Shown here: positions 1 through 7,000 of the stretch, piece after piece | Layout: the number at the start of each line of letters is the position of its first letter | How positions within the stretch are numbered: the first letter of the stretch is position 1 | From: Chitinophaga pinensis | Lineage (GTDB): Bacteria; Bacteroidota; Bacteroidia; SXHM01 | Length of the DNA stretch: 7,221 bases | Reading direction: 5' to 3' | NCBI GenBank assembly: GCA_945889235.1 | Contig: CAMDBK010000154.1 | Span: 1 to 7,221, forward strand | Translations under genes and position numbers: made by a program | The notes under the pieces: model-generated | Told to the model about the DNA's origin: nothing | Seen by the model: only the letters and a program-made list of their open reading frames with translations | The model's database searches: none

Positions 1-312
1 CCACCGATGCGTCCCGGCTGCACGGATGAGAACCCTGTGAAAAACATGGAACTGATTTATCCGCATGAAAATATCATTGTGTATGTACCCACCAATCTTG
101 ACGGAAGTAAAAGTGAAGTGGTGTTTGAAGCCGCGCATCGCAAGCCTTCCATTACTATTTTCTGGCATTTGGATGATACATTTATCGGGCAGACAACCAA
201 CATTCATCAAATAGGATTGAACCCCGAAGAAGGAAAACACCTGCTCATTCTCGTTGATGAAAACGGTGAAACACTTTACAAAAGTTTTGAGGTGGTGAAG
301 AAAAAAGAGTGA
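1..312 (+). CDS. pbpC: Penicillin-binding protein 1C, C-terminal fragment (5' end outside window)
   Basis: This is the last 103 codons of a gene that enters from the left edge. The reading frame is open from base 1 (PPMRPGC...), so the ATG at 7 is an internal methionine and not the start. The visible part matches the BiPBP_C domain that ends PBP1C proteins. It begins with a PPMRPGC segment, then a YPHENIIVYVP strand, then the signature FWHLDDTFIGQT followed by a histidine (NIHQIGL) and a GKHLLILVDENGE hairpin. PBP1C is a periplasmic, membrane-anchored bifunctional peptidoglycan glycosyltransferase/transpeptidase. Both catalytic domains would lie upstream of the window, so neither activity can be checked here. 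The gene ends with TGA and converges on the minus-strand operon, with a palindromic element between them. The family call rests on motif recognition alone, but the match is distinctive. Confidence 0.85.
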   Translation, partial: PPMRPGCTDENPVKNMELIYPHENIIVYVPTNLDGSKSEVVFEAAHRKPSITIFWHLDDTFIGQTTNIHQIGLNPEEGKHLLILVDENGETLYKSFEVVKKKE

Positions 313-319
313 GTTGTTC

Positions 320-378
320 GTCACCCTGAACTTGTTTCAGGGTCTCATTATAAGATGCTGAAACAAGTTCAGCATGAC
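320..378. repeat. Double-hairpin palindromic intergenic element (REP-like; possible bidirectional terminator)
   Basis: Two small hairpins lie side by side. The first has CCCTGAA (324-330) pairing with TTCAGGG (336-342) over a 5-base loop. The second has ATGCTGAA (355-362) pairing with TTCAGCAT (368-375), also over a 5-base loop. The two halves are also near reverse complements of each other (320-345 against 353-378), so a single long hairpin with a 7-base loop (346-352) is possible. That long stem fails only at the outer bases of the small stems (324 and 325 against 374 and 373, and 341 against 357) plus one wobble. The element fills the gap between the convergent ends of pbpC and the hydrolase gene. 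A transcription-stop or mRNA-end-protection role is inferred. No clear U-tract follows it on the plus strand. Confidence 0.7.
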
Positions 379-384
379 AGAAGA

Positions 385-1419
385 TTATGGCTTAAAAGCT
401 TCCTTGTCGCCCATCACACGCTGATATAATTGCTTCAGCGCTTTTCCTAATTCAAGTTTATCAAAACCTTCATGATTTTCAACTTTAATAGTTCCGTCTG
501 CTTCTTTTTTTATGATGTAATAAAAAGGAACAACATCTGAAATAGGTCCATCTATTTTGTATCCCGGTGTTCCGAATTTCAGCGTAAATAAACGAAGCTC
601 ATCACCCTTTTTTTCTACTGAATAATATCGGTTGCTGAACCATGCCAGGCGGTCCACAGCATATTCACTTTTAATATCTGCAATCAGTTCTTCATTCCGT
701 TTGATAAATGAATAGTCAATATTTTTGTCTTTATCCAGAAGAGAATAGTAGCCAACAAAATAACCTGAATCAACTTCAGCAACGTTATACCAAAGCAAAA
801 TATTGAACGGTGTTACACCAGTCATACAATGCTCGGTTTTGATTCCTTTTTCTTCCATGGATTGTGTAAACACATGTCCCGCATAAGTCTTGGTGCAGAA
901 TGATAACACTACATAAGTTGCACTTATCAAAAGTCCGTTTCTGCTCCATTTTATTCTTCTCGGATTATCTGATTTTAAAATTAAACAGGCAATTACAGCA
1001 ACAATCATTGGAATGGTAAAAACAAAATCAATAATAAAGATATTGTTGAACCCTACACGGTAATCACTGAAAGGAAGAAAAAGTTGAGTTCCGTAAGTGG
1101 TTAACGAATCCAACAAAGGATGAGTAATAATAAGACAGAGAAAAAACAACCACCACGATTTAAAACCGATTTTATCTTTATAAAGTTTGTTAATAAGCCA
1201 ACCAAGAATTGGCGCAGCCAGTAAAGCAAAAAAAATGGAGTGAGACAATCCACGGTGAATAGTAATCTCGCGAATTGGATCTCCGAAAACAAGAAAGACA
1301 TCTAAGTCAGGAATTGTGTTGGCAATTGCACCCCAGAGCATCGCTTTCTTTCCCGCTTTTTTTCCGAGAACTACCTCGCCCAATGCAGCACCAAAAACAA
1401 TATGTGTTAATGAATCCAT
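385..1419 (-). CDS. YdjM-like membrane-bound metal-dependent hydrolase
   Basis: The 344-residue protein begins with MDSLTH, the conserved N-terminus of the YdjM/LexA-regulated membrane-bound metal-dependent hydrolase family, which fixes the start. Putative metal-ligand motifs follow in family order: H6 in DSLTH, PDLD at 37-40, HRGLSHS at 55-61, and H100 and D104 in HPLLDSLTTYGT. Hydrophobic stretches near residues 25-45, 62-78, 88-106, 125-148 and 162-176 suggest an integral membrane protein. The region from about 180 to 344 is more polar (YYSLLDKDKNIDYSF..., FYYIIKKEADG...) and is an extension compared with short YdjM proteins. The physiological substrate of the family is not established. 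It is the last gene of the three-gene minus-strand cluster and starts 3 bases after the glycosyltransferase stop codon, behind an A-rich leader rather than a clear Shine-Dalgarno site. Nothing seen suggests LexA control. The family call is firm; the function is unknown. Confidence 0.85.
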   Translation of the reverse strand: MDSLTHIVFGAALGEVVLGKKAGKKAMLWGAIANTIPDLDVFLVFGDPIREITIHRGLSHSIFFALLAAPILGWLINKLYKDKIGFKSWWLFFLCLIITHPLLDSLTTYGTQLFLPFSDYRVGFNNIFIIDFVFTIPMIVAVIACLILKSDNPRRIKWSRNGLLISATYVVLSFCTKTYAGHVFTQSMEEKGIKTEHCMTGVTPFNILLWYNVAEVDSGYFVGYYSLLDKDKNIDYSFIKRNEELIADIKSEYAVDRLAWFSNRYYSVEKKGDELRLFTLKFGTPGYKIDGPISDVVPFYYIIKKEADGTIKVENHEGFDKLELGKALKQLYQRVMGDKEAFKP

Positions 1420-1422
1420 AAT

Positions 1423-2184
1423 TTATTTTTTATTTTTCCAAAGCTCACGAAGCTTTGCTTGCTTAAGAAAAGCACCATATCCTGATATCATCGCAATCAC
1501 TAATCCGTAGAAGCCATCGAGAAAACCGAGCTTAATAAAATAGTGTTTCGCAAATGTTACCTGCATGGTGTTATAAAGTAGAATAAAATTTGTTTTTTTA
1601 CCACTTTCAAAACGTGTTTTTGCTGCAATGGTTGAAAAATAATCTGTCTGTTTTACATGCTCCTCAATTGTGTAAAAACTGTAATGCAGAATATCTCCTG
1701 TTAGTCTTGAAGTTGATTTGTCGCCTTCAAATAATTCATATTTATCATGTGGGTTGGTGCCGCGCCACTCACCTTTCCGGCTATCCCACAGGCGAAGTTT
1801 TTTATCGGGATACCAGCCGCTGTGCTTTATCCACTGCCCGCAATAATTGGTGAGTCTGTTAAAGTAATAACCATCATGCGTCCAGTTTTTTTTCACTTCA
1901 AGAATTGATTTTTTCAATTCATCCGATAAAGCTTCATCAGCATCAAGTGATAAAACATGAGGAAATTCAGCATGACTGATTGCACGATTCTTTTGCTGAA
2001 TATGTCCGTCAAATTTGTGCTGAAAAAATCGTGCGCCTTTTTGTTTACAGATTTCTTCGGTCTTGTCGGTTGAAAATGAATCAAGCACCGCAATATCATC
2101 TGCAATTCCGGCAAGTGAATCCAAACAACGGGCAATGTTTCGCTCCTCGTTGTAAGTAATAATGACTGCCGAAAGTTTGTACAT
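1423..2184 (-). CDS. Family 2 glycosyltransferase, WaaE/KdtX-like
   Basis: This 253-residue protein has a GT-A fold family 2 glycosyltransferase domain. It starts with the nucleotide-binding strand SAVIITYNEERNI (5-17). LDSFSTDKT (34-42) stands where relatives usually have VDSGSTDKT. A QQKNRA segment lies at 63-68 and the metal-binding acidic motif DADE at 81-84. The WYPDKKLRLWDSRKGEW stretch (124-140) followed by PHDK is typical of the LPS-core beta-1,4-glucosyltransferase subgroup (WaaE/KdtX), as is HYSF near 167-170. These enzymes add a sugar from a nucleotide donor to lipid A-core or related envelope glycans on the cytoplasmic face. Donor and acceptor cannot be read from sequence. The C-terminal region around 215-240 is hydrophobic and may contact the membrane. 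The gene starts 2 bases after the thioesterase stop and ends 3 bases before the hydrolase start, so co-transcription is likely. Confidence 0.88.
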   Translation of the reverse strand: MYKLSAVIITYNEERNIARCLDSLAGIADDIAVLDSFSTDKTEEICKQKGARFFQHKFDGHIQQKNRAISHAEFPHVLSLDADEALSDELKKSILEVKKNWTHDGYYFNRLTNYCGQWIKHSGWYPDKKLRLWDSRKGEWRGTNPHDKYELFEGDKSTSRLTGDILHYSFYTIEEHVKQTDYFSTIAAKTRFESGKKTNFILLYNTMQVTFAKHYFIKLGFLDGFYGLVIAMISGYGAFLKQAKLRELWKNKK

Positions 2185-2186
2185 TG

Positions 2187-2642
2187 TTAATAGCGCGGCT
2201 TAAAATCCATTCGTTGTTCGGTAACACCCATGTTAGAAGTGGAACGTGAAAGAATTTTTCCATTAATATCGCGGATTTCACAAGCCATATTAATTATTTT
2301 TCTTCCCTGACGAATCACCTGTGATTTTGCGACAACCTTAGTTCCGAGTTTTACATTTCCAAGAAAATCAATAACTAAATTAACCGAAACAAAATGAAAT
2401 TCTTTGTCCAATGCAGCCACCATCATTCCTATTACTTCATCCATTATAGCTGCATGCATTCCGCCATGCAAATAGCCACCGGGATTGGTCATTTGTTCAG
2501 TAACTTCAAATTCAACAATCATTGAATCATCGTTTACTTCGCGAACAATTCCGCCCAGCCATTTTGAAAGTGGAGGTGCAATTTCGGGAGGTTTACTGCC
2601 GATGATGGACTTGAAATATGTTTTATAAAGATTGTCGCTCAT
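2187..2642 (-). CDS. PaaI-family hotdog-fold acyl-CoA thioesterase
   Basis: The 151-residue protein is the usual size for a single hotdog-domain thioesterase. The signature loop and helix are present: N53-P54, then H59-G60-G61 in LHGGMHAAIMDEVIG, with D68 and E69 on the central helix. This matches the HGG...D/E pattern of the PaaI/YdiI/4-hydroxybenzoyl-CoA thioesterase group. The second half holds the expected strands (SVNLVIDFLGNVKLGTKVVAKSQVIRQGRKIINMACEI) and a conserved end, GKILSRSTSNM. Such enzymes hydrolyse acyl- or aryl-CoA thioesters in the cytoplasm as multimers; the substrate here is unknown. It is the first gene of the minus-strand cluster and lies 44 bases from the divergent alpha/beta hydrolase. 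The ATG has only an AT-rich leader and no strong Shine-Dalgarno site. There is no obvious biochemical link to the two downstream genes. Confidence 0.88.
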   Translation of the reverse strand: MSDNLYKTYFKSIIGSKPPEIAPPLSKWLGGIVREVNDDSMIVEFEVTEQMTNPGGYLHGGMHAAIMDEVIGMMVAALDKEFHFVSVNLVIDFLGNVKLGTKVVAKSQVIRQGRKIINMACEIRDINGKILSRSTSNMGVTEQRMDFKPRY

Positions 2643-2686
2643 TGTTAAATTTGTGGTTTGAAAGGCGAAAATTAAAGAAATAAAAA
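2643..2686. promoter_or_regulatory. Divergent intergenic promoter region
   Basis: These 44 bases separate two genes pointing apart and so should hold promoters for both. For the plus strand there is an exact match to the Bacteroidota -7 consensus TAnnTTTG: TAAATTTG at 2646-2653, about 33 bases before the TTG start. No convincing -33 TTTG lies at the right distance. For the minus strand the best candidate is TAATTTTC (reverse complement of 2667-2674), which misses the consensus only at its last base and would give a leader of about 24 bases. No operator palindrome is visible. Confidence 0.4.
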
Positions 2687-3490
2687 TTGGGAAAAGAAAA
2701 AATCAAATTCCGTGATGCCAATATTGCTTACACCATTTCCGGTGAAGGAAAAACGTTAGTCTTGCTTCATGGTTTTATTGAATCCACTGTTATCTGGAAA
2801 GATTTTGTTCCTGTTTTAGAAAATCAATTTCAGGTAGTGTGCATTGATCTTCCCGGACATGGCGAAAGTGATTGTATTGGTTACGTGCATGAGATGGAAG
2901 TTAATGCTGAAGTTGTTCGTGCAGTTCTGCAGCACTTGCAAATAAAGGCTTGTGTGCTAGTGGGACATTCGATGGGCGGTTATGTTACACTCGCATTTGC
3001 AGAAAAATATCCGGAGTTGTTAAGTGGAATTTGTTTGTTTCATTCAACGGGCTTGCCCGATTCAGATGCTAAAAAACTTGACCGCGACAAAGCTATAAGT
3101 GTTGTGAAAAAAGATGCTCAGGTTTTTATCAGTACAGTTATTCCCAACCTGTTTGCGCCCGTAAACAAAGAAAAATTTAAACAGGAAATTGAAGAGTTGA
3201 TTAGGCTTGCAGCACAAACTCCTGTGCAGGGAATTGTTGCCACACTGGAAGGAATGAAAAACAGAAAAGACCGCACGCCCGTTTTGAAAACTGTGAATTT
3301 TCCTGTACTCTTTATTGGAGGCAAACAGGATATTGTTGTTCCGCTTGATACCCTTTTGCCGCAACTTTCATTACCCAAACATTGCCAATCTTTGATTTTA
3401 GATAATGTTGGACATACCGGGTTTATTGAAGCTAAAGACGAAACATTAAGTATGTTATTTAACTTTGCCAAATCATGTCTGAAGAATTAA
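2687..3490 (+). CDS. Alpha/beta-fold hydrolase (TTG start)
   Basis: The 267-residue protein has the full alpha/beta hydrolase layout. The oxyanion-hole motif HGF is at 28-30 and the DLPGHGES turn at 54-61. The nucleophile elbow GHSMGG is at 93-98, making S95 the likely nucleophile. D215 (GGKQDIVVP) and H243 (NVGHTGF) are the likely acid and base. A cap region lies at about 120-195. The family includes esterases, lipases and C-C bond hydrolases, and the substrate cannot be named. The start is TTG at 2687: an in-frame TAA sits two codons upstream (2681-2683), no ATG or GTG is available there, and the next in-frame ATG is at codon 70, after the HGF motif. The 3' end overlaps the sulfoxide reductase gene by 16 bases, so the two are probably translated from one mRNA. 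Confidence 0.88.
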   Translation: MGKEKIKFRDANIAYTISGEGKTLVLLHGFIESTVIWKDFVPVLENQFQVVCIDLPGHGESDCIGYVHEMEVNAEVVRAVLQHLQIKACVLVGHSMGGYVTLAFAEKYPELLSGICLFHSTGLPDSDAKKLDRDKAISVVKKDAQVFISTVIPNLFAPVNKEKFKQEIEELIRLAAQTPVQGIVATLEGMKNRKDRTPVLKTVNFPVLFIGGKQDIVVPLDTLLPQLSLPKHCQSLILDNVGHTGFIEAKDETLSMLFNFAKSCLKN

Positions 3491-3957
3491 CCCTGCTTCC
3501 AACTTCCGCAACAAAAGAAGAAAAATACAAAACCCTGTTGCCTCAAATTGAAGCGCTGATTTCAGGTGAAAAAGATTTGATTGCCAACCTTGCAAACATT
3601 TCTGCCGCTTTGAAACAAAGCTTTGATTTTTTATGGGTTGGGTTTTACATCGTGAAAGAAAATGAATTGGTTCTGGGTCCTTTTCAAGGTCCGATTGCAT
3701 GCACACGCATTGCATTCGGCAAAGGCGTTTGCGGAACTGCATGGAAAGAAAAGAAGACAATAATTGTTGAAGATGTGGACAAATTTCCCGGGCACATTGC
3801 CTGCAGCAGTGATTCAAAATCTGAAATTGTTGTACCTGTTTTAAAAAATGAAATTGTTGCTTTCGTATTAGATTTAGATAGTTCAAAACTTGCGGCTTTT
3901 GATAAAACCGATAAGTTTTACCTTGGTAAGGTTTGTAAGCTTATTCAACATCCATAA
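3475..3957 (+). CDS. msrC: Free methionine-(R)-sulfoxide reductase (GAF-domain fRMsr)
   Basis: The 160-residue protein is a single GAF domain of the fRMsr (YebR/MsrC) family, which reduces free methionine-(R)-sulfoxide to methionine in the cytoplasm using thioredoxin-type electrons. The family block FLWVGFYIV (52-60) is followed by LGPFQGPIACTRIAFGKGVCGTAW, then VEDVDKFPGHIACSSDSKSEIVVP. The three redox cysteines are C76, C86 and C110. Their spacing of 10 and 24 residues equals that reported for the catalytic cysteines of the E. coli enzyme (84, 94, 118). The DLDS segment near the C-terminus is also typical. The ATG lies inside the end of the alpha/beta hydrolase gene in another frame, which suggests translational coupling. 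All expected residues are present and the length is normal, so it should be functional. Confidence 0.93.
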   Translation: MSEELTLLPTSATKEEKYKTLLPQIEALISGEKDLIANLANISAALKQSFDFLWVGFYIVKENELVLGPFQGPIACTRIAFGKGVCGTAWKEKKTIIVEDVDKFPGHIACSSDSKSEIVVPVLKNEIVAFVLDLDSSKLAAFDKTDKFYLGKVCKLIQHP

Positions 3958-4035
3958 ACCTAAAAAAATCAATAACATTTTTATATCTTAATCGTTTATA
4001 GTTCGTGATAATAAAAGCAACAGAAAAGAACATAT

Positions 4036-4055
4036 AAAAAAAATCTCTTTTTTTT
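4036..4055. terminator. A8-TCTC-T8 palindrome, possible weak terminator
   Basis: Eight A (4036-4043), a four-base TCTC loop and eight T (4048-4055) form a perfect but purely A-T stem about 80 bases after the msrC stop codon. The T-run could act as a terminator tail, but an A-T-only stem is weak. It may simply be an AT tract upstream of the next promoter. No GC-rich terminator hairpin was found in 3958-4096. Confidence 0.3.
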
Positions 4056-4068
4056 GCAGTTTTTTCAT

Positions 4069-4090
4069 TAGTTTTGTATTGAAAATAAGG
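4069..4090 (+). promoter_or_regulatory. Candidate -7 promoter element and ribosome-binding site for the giant secreted protein gene
   Basis: TAGTTTTG at 4069-4076 matches the Bacteroidota -7 consensus TAnnTTTG exactly. The TTTG at 4053-4056 is only 12 bases upstream, closer than the usual spacing of about 19-21, so the -33 element is doubtful. Transcription from here would leave a very short leader. AAGG at 4087-4090, six bases before the ATG at 4097, is a plausible weak Shine-Dalgarno site. Confidence 0.35.
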
Positions 4091-4096
4091 TTTTTG

Positions 4097-7000
4097 ATGT
4101 TTAGAGTTTTACTACCCGTATTATTTTTTGCTGCTATATCGCTTCCGGCTTCCGCTCAGTACATGATGGATCCGAAACAGCCGGATTACAATTCGTTCTC
4201 AAAAACACCCGAACAAAACATTACTGCCGAGGCAACAGACTTAATTTCTCCTGAATACAGAAATCATCCTGAATATGCCAGAAATCCTTACAACTCGCCC
4301 TGTACAAATTGCACTGAGTTAGTTGACCGCAGAAAAATTGACGAACGCTATTTTGTTGAGAACGGTAGCGGAGGACAGACATTTTATGTTCAGAAATCGT
4401 ATGGTCCGCTTCATGTACGCGATAACTCAGGAAACCTGATTAGCGTTGATGCAAGGCTTGTCTCAACAGCTCAAGGAATTTTTACTGCAGAAAATCAATT
4501 CTTCCCGGTAAAGGTTGATGTTATCAATCATTTTGCATCCATAAAAACTCCCGGACATGAATTCAAATTCAATACAGCACTTGAATTGTTGCATAAAGAT
4601 ATTTCAGGTGAAACTGTTTCACTTGGTGAAGCAAACTGGACAAACTACGTGGCAGGTGATGACGGAATAAAAGTTATTGATGCTTGGGAAGGAATTGATA
4701 TGACTATTCAGGCGTTGCAGGGAAGAATTAAAACAAACTTCATAGTTAAACACCAATTGCCATTTTCATCAGGCTCGTTGATTGTAAAAGATAAACTGAA
4801 TTATTCAGACGACCTGAAAGCTGATTACAAACTGGCAACACAAACAGGCGAAAATCTTTACGAAGGAAACGTTTCTTTTTTTGATAACAATGGACAGGAA
4901 TATTATTCAATAGACAGAGCTTTTGTCCGCGATGCATCTGAAGATGGAGAACCCTTGTATTTAAGTTATCAGCTAACTCAGGAAAAAGATTTTTCAGTTT
5001 TTATACCTGTAAATTGGTTGAATGAAAACAACAGAGTTTATCCTGTAACAATTGACCCGCTGGTTTCTGCATCTAACTCACTTCCTCAAATTTCTATACC
5101 CGGCTCTCAATACGGTGTAACTTGTTTTACCAATGGCTGTCCGTACTCACTTGTTGTAGCTGTTCCTGCAAGTTGTACCGTTACCGATGCGTTGATTTCT
5201 TTTAATTACAATGCGTTGGGAGGTTGTGTAAGAAATCAGGGAGCGCTGGAATTTACCTTAGGCGCTTGCCGCAGCCCAAACCTGCCCGGCTTTTTTTGGT
5301 TTTGCAATGACGCAGGAGCAGGTGCATGCAACGGAAATAATATTTCTATTTTTTCTGATGTCAGTACTTGTATTCCCATTCCTCAATGTGCTTCATACAA
5401 CTTAACATTTGGCATGAATTTTTTCCGTTGTAATGCAACCGGGGGTAATGCATGCAGCAATCTTTGCATTGCTTCTAACTCAGCCTGGACTGTTACTGTT
5501 TTGGGTAAAACAGTTGAGATACCTTCAATTACTGCTGCTCAAACTATTTGTATCGGCAACAGTGCAAACGTTACGGCTACCGGAAATTTCGGGGTTCCGC
5601 CATACAGCTATTTATGGAATAACGGAATGACCGGTTCAACAATTTCTGTTTCTCCCGTAACCACTACAACCTATACTGCAACAATTACAGATGCATGCGG
5701 AAGAACTGCATCAGCTTCTTCAACAGTAACGGTTACTCAAAATGCTAACCCTGGATTTACCATTAATCCAAACCCTGTTTGTGCCAGTTCACCGGTTACT
5801 GTTTCAGGTTTGGGCGCAGGTCCTTCTGCAAGTTATGATTGGACATTTCCAAGTTCAACAACACCCGTTGTAAATAATACTATTAATCCTTCGGTTACCT
5901 ACAATACTGCGGGCACTTTTAATATGACTCTCAATTATGCTCAGGGAGCCTGCGTTTTCCCAGTGGTTCAAACGATAACAGTAACACCAAACAGCGGTGC
6001 ACCTTCTGTAAATATAGCGGCAAATCCGGCAGGAGCAATTTGTTCGGGAACCAATGTTACCTTTACTGCAACACCAACTAACGGAGGAGGAGCACCAACT
6101 TATCAGTGGCAGGTAAATGGCGTGAATGCCGGTGGAGGAGGTGCAACATTTTCATCATCAACCTTAAACAATGCGGATGCTGTAACGGTGATAATGACTT
6201 CGAGTTCAGCCTGCGTTTCTCCGTCAACAGCAACATCAACAGCCATTGTAATGACAGTTAATCCAGCTGTTGTTCCCTCAGTAACCATTGCTGCTAATCC
6301 GGCCGGAGCAATTTGCCCGGGAACAAGTGTTACGTTTACAGCAACACCAACCAATGGTGGCGCAGGACCAATCTATCAATGGCAGGTAAACGGAACCAAT
6401 TCGGGAACAGGTGCAACATTTACTTCAACGGTATTGAATAACGGAGATGCTGTAACTGTTACTTTAACCTCCAATGCAACATGTGCTTCACCGGCAACAG
6501 CAACATCGAATACTATTACAATGACAGTAACTGCCGGTGTAGTGCCTTCCGTAACAATTGCTGCCAATCCCGCAGGAGCGATATGTCCGGGAACCAATGT
6601 TACATTTACAGCAACACCTACCAACGGTGGCGCAGGACCAACCTATCAGTGGCAGGTTAACGGAACCAATTCGGGAACAGGGGCAACTTTTTCATCAACT
6701 TCGTTAAATAACGGGGATGTAGTTCACGTTATTCTTACATCAAATGCAAACTGTGTTTCACCAACAACAGCTACTTCTAATACTATAACAATGACGGTAA
6801 CACCTGCACCTGTGCCGTCTGTAACTATTACAGCAAACCCGGCAGGGCCTGTCTGTGCCGGCACAAGTATTACGTTTACAGCAACTCCAACAAATGGGGG
6901 AGCAGGACCAACCTATCAATGGCAGGTAAACGGAACCAATTCAGGAACTGGAACAACATTTACTTCTTCGGGATTGAATAACAATGATGACGTTACTGTG

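Noticed and set aside
7..9. ATG at position 7 as the true start of a small 101-residue protein.
   Set aside because: The frame is open to the window edge and the product matches only the C-terminal domain of PBP1C, including the PP residues before this methionine.
1101..2281. Additional open frames overlapping the hydrolase, glycosyltransferase and thioesterase genes on both strands.
   Set aside because: All lie inside well-supported genes in other frames and lack family motifs.
3062..3886. Minus-strand open frames opposite the alpha/beta hydrolase and msrC genes.
   Set aside because: They are antisense to two genes with complete catalytic motifs, and their translations have no recognisable domain.
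3958..4035. A small gene or structured RNA in the spacer after msrC.
   Set aside because: The stretch is AT-rich with no supported reading frame and no stable GC-containing hairpin.
5433..5630. A short plus-strand frame (65 codons) inside the giant gene.
   Set aside because: It is out of frame with the long open frame, which carries the cysteine-rich and PKD-like modules through this interval.
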